This document shows positions 58,677 to 64,000 of a stretch of DNA of 64,000 nucleotides, in pieces. The position numbers and the translations under genes are program-made. Every line of letters starts with the position of its first letter. The first letter of the stretch is position 1. This DNA is from JBJXFE01 sp046153875 (GTDB lineage Bacteria > Planctomycetota > Phycisphaerae > Phycisphaerales > UBA1924). The notes under the pieces were generated by a model. The model saw nothing but the letters and a program-made list of their open reading frames with translations, was not told the origin of the DNA and made no database searches. The stretch spans positions 1 to 64,000 of the forward strand of contig JBJXFE010000047.1 in assembly GCA_046153875.1 (NCBI GenBank). The letters are read 5' to 3'.

Positions 58677-59242
58677 CAGCGCCCCCGCCGACGGTCGGCG
58701 GCGTCGGCCTTGTCCGCGCGCGGAGCGATCGGGGTCGTCGCGCTCCCCTCGCCACCGCGAGCCCGCGCGATAGCGGCGGCCGCATCGATGGCGGCAGCCA
58801 TGGCCTCGGCGCCCTTGTTGCCCTTCTTGCCCCCGGCGCGGTCGCGGGCCTGTCTGGCGTTCTCGACCGTGAGCACACCGAGCCCCACGGCCACGCCCGT
58901 CCCCACCGCGATCGACATCAGCGCGTCGGTGACGGACTGCGCGAGGTACCGATCGTGGCGCGTCTCGCCCCTGATGATGCACCCGAGCGCGACGATCGCG
59001 CCGAACTTCCCCGAGCGTGCGGCGGCCGCGGCGATCGCGGGAACCTCAAAGGCGCCCGGCGCGTCGAGCACGGCGAGACCGGTCGGGCCGCCTCCACGAC
59101 GCGCGTACTCCTGCGTCGCGCCCTCCAGCAGCCGATCCGTGATCGACGCGTTGTAACGGGCGACGACGACGGCGATCCGCGGGATCGGCGGCGCATCGGC
59201 GGGCGACGAAAGCGAACGTGCTGTCGTGTCGGGCGGAGGCAT
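58676..59242 (-). CDS. ribH: 6,7-dimethyl-8-ribityllumazine synthase
   Basis: RibH joins the penultimate step of riboflavin synthesis and forms a large icosahedral shell in many bacteria. The 188 residues contain IAVVVARYNASITDRLLEGA, LDAPGAFEVPAIAAAAA, ALGCIIRGETRHDRYLAQSVTDALMSIAVGTGVAVGLGVLTVENARQARDRAG (quoted in part), with the GETRHD active site. The C-terminal 45 residues are an Ala/Arg-rich extension (MAAAIDAAAAIARARGGE). It overlaps nusB. Divergent from the UbiA gene across 73 bases. Confidence 0.93.
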   Translation of the reverse strand: MPPPDTTARSLSSPADAPPIPRIAVVVARYNASITDRLLEGATQEYARRGGGPTGLAVLDAPGAFEVPAIAAAAARSGKFGAIVALGCIIRGETRHDRYLAQSVTDALMSIAVGTGVAVGLGVLTVENARQARDRAGGKKGNKGAEAMAAAIDAAAAIARARGGEGSATTPIAPRADKADAADRRRGR

Positions 59243-59315
59243 CTCGGGCGGATCGTAGAGCCGACGCGGAACGGCGGCGCGTCGCGACGCCGCCGGGCCG
59301 GTACCATGCCGCGCG

Positions 59316-60302
59316 ATGCGAAACGTGCTGCTGCGGATCGCGCCGGTGCTGCGCCTGACGCGGGTGACGTCGGCGTTCGCCGCGGTCGCCAACGTCTGGT
59401 TCGTGATCCTCTGGACACGTGCGGAGCCGGACCACGAGATCGGGACGGCGGAACTGCACCGCTTGCCGATCTCCCTCCTGCTGGCCGCGGGCGCGATCAC
59501 GGCGCTCGGGCTCTACGGCTTCGGGGCGTGCCTCAACGACGTGCTGGACCTGCGACGCGACCGCGCGCTCAAGCCCGATCGCCCTCTCGCCGCGGGGCGC
59601 ATGGGCGTGGAGGCGGCCGTCACCCTCGTCGTCGCGACCCTGATCGCGGGCGTCGCCGGCGCGGCCGTCTTCGGCACCGGCGCTGTGCTCATGCTCCTGC
59701 TGGTCGCCGCGGCGGTGCTGGTCTTCAACTCCGCGGGCAAGTTCGTCCCCGGCGTCGGGCTCGTGCTGCTCGGGCTGATCTACGCGGGGCACATGGTCGT
59801 ACCGAATGTCTTCCTGAACTTCGTCTGGCCGGTGTGGTGGGTGATGACGCACGCCTTGGCCCTCGCGGCGGTCACGCACGTCATCGGGCGGCGTGTGCCG
59901 CGCCTCAGCCCGCGCGCCGCAGTTGCGGCCGTGCTCGGGTGGGTCTTCTGGTCCGGGCTCATCCTGTGGATCGGTTGGGAGCGCAACGGGCGGCCGCACT
60001 GGGTGTGGCCCGACTGGGTGGACCCGACGGTGCCGGTCTGGCCGATCGCGCTGGCGGTCCCCTTGGCGCTGTGGTGCTGGGTCAAGGTCCGCCAGGTGGG
60101 GCCGGGTCCGCGGGCCGCGGACAAGATCGGACGCTACGGGTCGCTGTGGGTGCCGCTGTACGGCTCGGCGTGGCTGCTCGGCGCGGGGCATACGGGCCAG
60201 GCCGCGGTGCTGCTCGGACTCGGCGCGGCAACGCTGCTGAGCATCACCGTGCTGCGAACGGTGTACAGCCTTGTCGAGGAGCCGTTGACGTACCGGCGGT
60301 GA
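59316..60302 (+). CDS. UbiA-family prenyltransferase
   Basis: A 328-residue membrane protein with about eight hydrophobic segments. The first Asp motif is clear: ACLNDVLDLRRDRALKPDRPLAAGR (NDxxDxxxD, about 71-79, with the RP..AG that follows). The second Asp-rich loop is not obvious, so the substrate cannot be named; family members attach prenyl chains to aromatic acids or make chlorophyll, haem A or menaquinone. No ubi or men gene is near. The type III PKS pair lies 2-4 kb to the left. Divergent from ribH. Confidence 0.85.
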   Translation: MRNVLLRIAPVLRLTRVTSAFAAVANVWFVILWTRAEPDHEIGTAELHRLPISLLLAAGAITALGLYGFGACLNDVLDLRRDRALKPDRPLAAGRMGVEAAVTLVVATLIAGVAGAAVFGTGAVLMLLLVAAAVLVFNSAGKFVPGVGLVLLGLIYAGHMVVPNVFLNFVWPVWWVMTHALALAAVTHVIGRRVPRLSPRAAVAAVLGWVFWSGLILWIGWERNGRPHWVWPDWVDPTVPVWPIALAVPLALWCWVKVRQVGPGPRAADKIGRYGSLWVPLYGSAWLLGAGHTGQAAVLLGLGAATLLSITVLRTVYSLVEEPLTYRR

Positions 60303-60385
60303 CGCCGGGGCGCGGACATTTGGCCTTGGTGCGTTCCGCACAAAGCCCCAATGAAGGCGGCTGGGCGGTTGTTTACACTGGCGAC

Positions 60386-60883
60386 ATGACCACGGCCACG
60401 ACCCCCGTCAACACCGCCAAGACCACCGACCGCCGCAAGCTCCGGTTCGGTTCCGTCGCCGACCTGCGGGCCGAGGTCGAACGCGTGGCAGCGGCGGAAC
60501 GGGCCGGGACGCTGCGCCGTTCGGGCAACTGGACCGCGGGGCAGGTCTTCGGGCACTTGGCAACCTGGATCGACTTCCTGTGGACACCCAATCCGCTCAA
60601 GCCCCCGTGGATCGTCCGGTGGATCGTGCGTCGGCGGAAGAACAAGTACTTCAACGAGGGCCTGCCCGCAGGAGTCAGGATCCCCCGGGTCGAGGGCGGC
60701 ACGCTCGGCACGGCTCCCCTGAGCCTCGACGATGGCCTGAATCGGCTGCGTGCGGCCATCGACCGGCTCGAACGCGAGGCCCCGACGCAGCCCAGCCCGG
60801 TCTTCGGCCCGCTCACGCACGAGGACGGCATCAAGCTCAACCTCCGGCATGCGGAGCTGCACCTGAGCTTTCTGCACCCCTGA
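60386..60883 (+). CDS. DUF1569/DinB-like protein
   Basis: A 165-residue soluble protein with a DinB-type four-helix layout: RRSGNWTAGQVFGHLATWIDFLW, LDDGLNRLRAAIDRLEREAP and a final LTHEDGIKLNLRHAELHLSFLHP with three spaced His that could bind metal. The family is DUF1569, of unknown role, often of stress or thiol-transferase type. ATG 60386 was taken as start. It follows the UbiA gene by 83 bases and converges with guaA. Confidence 0.8.
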   Translation: MTTATTPVNTAKTTDRRKLRFGSVADLRAEVERVAAAERAGTLRRSGNWTAGQVFGHLATWIDFLWTPNPLKPPWIVRWIVRRRKNKYFNEGLPAGVRIPRVEGGTLGTAPLSLDDGLNRLRAAIDRLEREAPTQPSPVFGPLTHEDGIKLNLRHAELHLSFLHP

Positions 60884-60901
60884 CGCCGCGCCCGCGATCG
60901 T

Positions 60902-62479
60902 CTACTCCCACTCGATCGTCGCCGGCGGCTTCGTCGAGATGTCGTAGACCACGCGGTTCACGCCGCGGACCTCGTTGATGATCCGGCTGCTGATCGTCGC
61001 CAGAACCGCGTAGGGGATCCGTGACCAGTCCGCGCTCATGAAGTCCTGGGTGTCCACCGCCCGGATCGCCACGGCGTTCTCGTACGTCCGCCCGTCCCCC
61101 ATCACGCCCACCGACTGCACCGGCAGCAGCACCGCGAACACCTGGCTCGTGCTGCGATAGAGGTTGCTGGCGACGATCTCCTCGAGAAGGATCTCGTCGC
61201 AGTCGCGCACCACGTCCAGCCGCGGCTTCGTCACCTCGCCGAGCACACGGACAGCCAGCCCCGGCCCGGGGAACGGGTGCCGCCAGATGATCTGGTCGGG
61301 CAGGCCCAGCACCTGACCGAGCTTGCGCACCTCATCCTTGAAGAGGTCGCGCAGCGGCTCGACGAGCTTGAAACCGAGCTCTTCCGGCAGGCCGCCGACG
61401 TTGTGGTGCAGCTTGATCCCAGCCGACTGCCCCGCGTAGCCCTGGCCGGATTCGATCACGTCCGGGTAGAGCGTGCCCTGCGCCAGAAAGTCCACTCCCT
61501 TGATTTCCCGCGCGGCCCCCTTGAAGACCTCGATGAACCGGTGCCCGATGCGACGGCGCTTCTCCTGCGGGTCGGTCACACCCTTGAGGTCCGCGAGGAA
61601 ATCGGCCGAGGCGTCGATCACGCGCAGGTCAATGTTGCAGTGGTCGCGGAAGGTCGTTTCGACCAGCTCGCGCTCATTCTTGCGGAGCAGCCCCGTATCC
61701 ACGAAAACGCACGTCAGCCGGTCGCCGATCGCCGTATGGATCAACGCCGCCGCGACCGACGAATCCACGCCGCCGGAGAGCCCGCAGATGACGCGGCCAG
61801 GGCCGACCTGCTCGCGGATGCGCTGCGCCGCGGCCTGCGCGAAGTCGGCCATCCGCCACGTCCCCGCGCACCCGCAGATTTCATAGAGGAAGTTCTGGAT
61901 GATCTCCGCGCCGTGCGGCGTGTGCGTCACCTCGGGGTGGAACTGCACACCGACGAAGCGAAGTCCAGGTTTGACGGAGACCACGGCCGCGTACGGGCAC
62001 GTCGGCGTCGTCGCCAGCGGCGTGAGGCCCGCCCGCCCCAGATCCGTCACCTGGTCGCCGTGGGACATCCACACCGTGGTCCGCTCGGGGATCGCCGCGA
62101 GCAGCCCGGTGCGGTCGAGGATGGTCAGGTTCGCCCGGCCGAACTCTCGCTCCGGCGTGCGCTCGACCTTCGCCCCGAGCACGCGGCAGGCGAGCTGCAT
62201 GCCGTAGCAGATGCCCAGCACCGGCACGCCGAGCCCGAAGATCGCCGGGTCGCACACCGGCGCACCCTCGTCGTACACGCTCGCGGGCCCGCCGGAGAGA
62301 ATGAGCCCCCTGGGCTTCAGCGCGGCCAGCTCGGCCGCCGGCGTCGCCGGGTGCACCAGCAGCGAGTACACGCCCGCGTCGCGCACCCGCCGCGCGATGA
62401 GCTGCGCCGTCTGCCCCCCGAAGTCCAGGATCGGGACGACTTCATCGTGGGGAAGGGTCCGGGCCGATGGAACTGCCAT
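60902..62479 (-). CDS. guaA: GMP synthase (glutamine-hydrolysing)
   Basis: GuaA makes GMP from XMP. The 525 residues hold the class I glutamine amidotransferase domain (about 1-200: VLGICYGMQLACRVLGA with the catalytic Cys, GVQFHPEVTHTPHG with His/Glu), the ATP pyrophosphatase domain (VICGLSGGVDSSVAAALIHT) and the dimerisation end (HPFPGPGLAVRVLGEV; RVVYDISTKPPATIEWE). The ATG at 62479 is preceded by a pyrimidine-rich stretch with weak heptamer-like order. It converges with the DUF1569 gene, 18 bases apart. Confidence 0.97.
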   Translation of the reverse strand: MAVPSARTLPHDEVVPILDFGGQTAQLIARRVRDAGVYSLLVHPATPAAELAALKPRGLILSGGPASVYDEGAPVCDPAIFGLGVPVLGICYGMQLACRVLGAKVERTPEREFGRANLTILDRTGLLAAIPERTTVWMSHGDQVTDLGRAGLTPLATTPTCPYAAVVSVKPGLRFVGVQFHPEVTHTPHGAEIIQNFLYEICGCAGTWRMADFAQAAAQRIREQVGPGRVICGLSGGVDSSVAAALIHTAIGDRLTCVFVDTGLLRKNERELVETTFRDHCNIDLRVIDASADFLADLKGVTDPQEKRRRIGHRFIEVFKGAAREIKGVDFLAQGTLYPDVIESGQGYAGQSAGIKLHHNVGGLPEELGFKLVEPLRDLFKDEVRKLGQVLGLPDQIIWRHPFPGPGLAVRVLGEVTKPRLDVVRDCDEILLEEIVASNLYRSTSQVFAVLLPVQSVGVMGDGRTYENAVAIRAVDTQDFMSADWSRIPYAVLATISSRIINEVRGVNRVVYDISTKPPATIEWE

Positions 62480-62594
62480 GTGCGTCCCCGTGAAAGGGGT
62501 GAGGGTAGGGGCTCAACCGTCCCGGCACCACGCCGGCGGGCCGGGCCGGGCGGCGTCGGCGCGGGCATGGTTCCACCCCCGCTCGATCTCTACG

Positions 62595-62987
62595 ATGTGG
62601 GGCGTGGACCTACGCGTCATGATCGCCGCGGCAACGATCGTCACCGGCGTGTCCGGGTGCGCATCGCCGCCGCAGGGCTTCGACTCGCCCGATCCCTCCG
62701 CGCTCCTCCGCGCGATCACGGACGCCGCCGGGGCGCGCGACCCGAGCGCGGTTCCCCACCTCATCGAAGCGCTCGACAACGACGACCCCGCGGTGCGGCT
62801 CACAGCGATCCGGGCCCTGGAGCGGATCACCGGCCAGACCCTCGGCTACGACCACGCCGCGCCCCCGTGGCGCCGCGCCGCGATGGTGGACGACTGGCAG
62901 CGCTGGTACGCGGGGCAATCCCCGGCGCCGACCGGACCGCCGGTGGCGCCCGCGCCGGTCGCGTCGCGCGAAGGGGGTGAGCGATGA
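62595..62987 (+). CDS. Small HEAT-repeat lipoprotein
   Basis: A 130-residue lipoprotein with a signal ending IVTGVSGCASPP (lipobox SGC). One HEAT-like repeat follows (AVPHLIEALDNDDPAVRLTAIRALERIT), then a TGQTLGYDHAAPPWRRAAMVDDWQRWY end, the same type of unit as in the lipoprotein at 47021. The start may be ATG 62595 or GTG 62604. Its stop overlaps the start of the RsbW-like gene (ATGA), so it probably belongs to the same signalling operon. Confidence 0.72.
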   Translation: MWGVDLRVMIAAATIVTGVSGCASPPQGFDSPDPSALLRAITDAAGARDPSAVPHLIEALDNDDPAVRLTAIRALERITGQTLGYDHAAPPWRRAAMVDDWQRWYAGQSPAPTGPPVAPAPVASREGGER

Positions 62988-63472
62988 CCACCAAGCCCCC
63001 GGACCTGCGCGTGGCTCTGGTGAGCAACCCGACCTACCTGAGCGGCGCGCGGGAGATGATCGCGGCCGTCGCGCGGCGGCTGGGATTCACCGAGGAAGGG
63101 TGCGGCCAGATCGCCCTGGCGGTCGATGAGGCCCTGTGCAACGTCATCCGCCACGGGTACGACAAGCGCGCCGACGGCCCGATCTGGCTCAGCGTGTGGC
63201 CGGCGGTCCTGCCCAACGGCGACGCGGGCATCACCATCGTGATCGAGGACGAGGCGAAGCAGGTGGACGAGGCGCAGATCAAGAGCCGGGACCTGGACGA
63301 GATCCGCCCGGGCGGGCTGGGCGTGCACATCATCCGGGAGGTCATGGACGTCGTGAAGTACGAGAAGCGCCACCCCACGGGCATGAGGCTCACGCTGGCG
63401 AAGCGGCGGAACAAGAGCAACGATCCGGGTTCGTGCGGGTGCGCGGGCTCCGCGTGCGGGGCGAAGCCATGA
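62984..63472 (+). CDS. RsbW/SpoIIAB-like anti-sigma serine kinase
   Basis: This GHKL-type kinase (162 residues) binds a sigma factor or phosphorylates its STAS partner. The N box is LAVDEALCNVIRHGYDK (about 46-62), the G box is IRPGGLGVHIIREVMDVVKYE. The tail ends SNDPGSCGCAGSACG with three Cys, which is unusual for the family. It overlaps the STAS gene by ATGA. No sigma factor of the matching type lies in the window; the FliA-type gene is 48 kb away. Confidence 0.85.
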   Translation: MTTKPPDLRVALVSNPTYLSGAREMIAAVARRLGFTEEGCGQIALAVDEALCNVIRHGYDKRADGPIWLSVWPAVLPNGDAGITIVIEDEAKQVDEAQIKSRDLDEIRPGGLGVHIIREVMDVVKYEKRHPTGMRLTLAKRRNKSNDPGSCGCAGSACGAKP

Positions 63473-63807
63473 ACGACGACGACATCAAGCTGGAGCGGGC
63501 CGAGGGCTCGATCGTGGTTTCGCCGACGGGCGACGTGGACCTGGCGCGTTCGCCGGCGCTGCGCGGGGCGCTGCGCGAGGCGCAGGCGGGCAAGCCGCCC
63601 CGTGTCGTCGTGGACCTGTCGCAGGTGGACTACATGGACAGCTCGGGCGTCGCCACGCTGGTCGAGGCGTACCAGATTGCCCGGCGCAACAGCACGAAGA
63701 TGGTCCTGTGCGGGCTGCGGGACCGCGTGAAGTCCATCTTCGAGATCGCGCGCCTCGACACCGTGTTCTCCATCACCGATTCGCGCGACGACGCGCTGAA
63801 GGCCTGA
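63469..63807 (+). CDS. STAS-domain anti-anti-sigma factor
   Basis: A 112-residue SpoIIAA/RsbV-like protein. The STAS fold is clear: GSIVVSPTGDVDLARSPALRGAL, VVVDLSQVDYMDSSGVATLVEAY with the phosphorylatable Ser in the DSSG motif, and VLCGLRDRVKSIFEIARLDTVF. It would be switched by the preceding RsbW-like kinase. It overlaps that kinase gene by ATGA. The gene after it starts 90 bases later. Confidence 0.9.
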   Translation: MNDDDIKLERAEGSIVVSPTGDVDLARSPALRGALREAQAGKPPRVVVDLSQVDYMDSSGVATLVEAYQIARRNSTKMVLCGLRDRVKSIFEIARLDTVFSITDSRDDALKA

Positions 63808-63897
63808 CGCGCGGGCGGCACCGCCGCCGCCCCGCCGCCCATCACCTCCGCCCCGCCCCCCACCCCCCACCGGCCCACCACCGCCACGGTCTGACAC

Positions 63898-64000
63898 ATG
63901 GACGAGTCGGGCGCAAGAACCAGGACGGGCGCGGCGGCGGGGATCGCCGCCCGGACCGTCGGCGTCGTGGCCGGCCTCGGCGCTCGCGCCCTGAACGTCC
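63898..64000 (+). CDS. Start of an unidentified gene, cut by the right edge
   Basis: An ATG at 63898 opens a frame of 34 codons (MDESGARTRTGAAAGIAARTVGVV and so on) to the window end. It is too short to identify. In other genomes STAS genes are sometimes followed by an MlaE-type lipid permease gene, but the visible residues cannot show this. Confidence 0.4.
   Translation, partial: MDESGARTRTGAAAGIAARTVGVVAGLGARALNV

Noticed and set aside
62492..62512. A further heptamer array before guaA (GAAAGGG, GTGAGGG)
   Set aside because: Only two or three very degenerate units can be read; it may be ordinary purine-rich sequence.
63808..63897. C/A-rich low-complexity stretch before the last gene as a tandem repeat
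   Set aside because: No fixed unit length could be established; it looks like simple base bias.
1..64000. CRISPR arrays, tRNA or rRNA genes, insertion sequences
   Set aside because: None was recognised: no regularly spaced direct repeats of 25-40 bases, no cloverleaf-like sequence with a TTCGA arm and CCA end, and no transposase motif.

Overview
The window is about 70% G+C, densely coded, and most likely comes from a chromosome of the phylum Planctomycetota, class Phycisphaerae. Three things suggest this. Two exported proteins end in the dockerin-like double tails typical of that group (repeats of the form NLTVADFGCFQGKYVLG). There are LPS-export and Kdo genes together with a full diderm flagellum. 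There are also HEAT-repeat lipoproteins ending in an LTGQ..G.DH..W..W motif. No tRNA, rRNA, CRISPR array, transposase or prophage gene was seen. No gap between genes exceeds about 250 bases.

Layout. 1-447: start of scpA (chromosome segregation), leaving the left edge. 551-5926: a Kdo/LPS operon on the + strand (kdsD, a membrane-anchored unknown, kdsC, a giant LptC/LptA-like protein). 5931-13779: mixed genes, including an orphan nuoC, a TolB-like propeller lipoprotein, a second lipoprotein, a XerC/D recombinase, an exported unknown and folK. 13880-38472: one long flagellar cluster on the - strand. Read in the direction of transcription it runs flgB, flgC, fliE, F, G, H, I, J, a MotE-like gene, fliK, flgD, a small flagellar-operon protein, flgE, a MotA-like gene, fliL, fliN, fliO, P, Q, R, flhB, flhA, flhF, flhG, a small membrane protein and a FliA/WhiG sigma factor. 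This order matches the fla/che operon of Bacillus-type bacteria, but fliM, cheY and the other che genes are absent.

38548-46910: housekeeping genes on the - strand (YyaL-type protein, galE, YqaA-type membrane protein, lgt, RluD-type pseudouridine synthase, TPR-like membrane protein). 47021-49529: + strand lipoprotein, alcohol-dehydrogenase-like protein and a small membrane protein. 49537-54730: serA and two exported proteins with dockerin-like tails, one of them a 1001-residue beta-propeller/di-haem cytochrome. 54913-57233: a type III polyketide synthase translationally coupled to a FAD oxidoreductase. 57281-59242: ftsY, nusB, ribH. 59316-60883: a UbiA-family prenyltransferase and a DUF1569-like protein. 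60902-62479: guaA. 62595-64000: a small HEAT lipoprotein, an RsbW-like kinase, a STAS-domain anti-anti-sigma factor and the start of another gene.

The most unusual structure is not a gene. At least ten short arrays of degenerate 7- or 8-base tandem units lie at gene borders, and two lie inside genes (kdsD and the rluD-type gene), where they add charged loops in frame. Several sit directly before a start codon, where a ribosome-binding site would be expected. They resemble the heptamer STRR repeats known from cyanobacteria and appear to fall into a few sequence families. Many neighbouring genes overlap by ATGA, GTGA or TGATG, so translational coupling seems to be common here.
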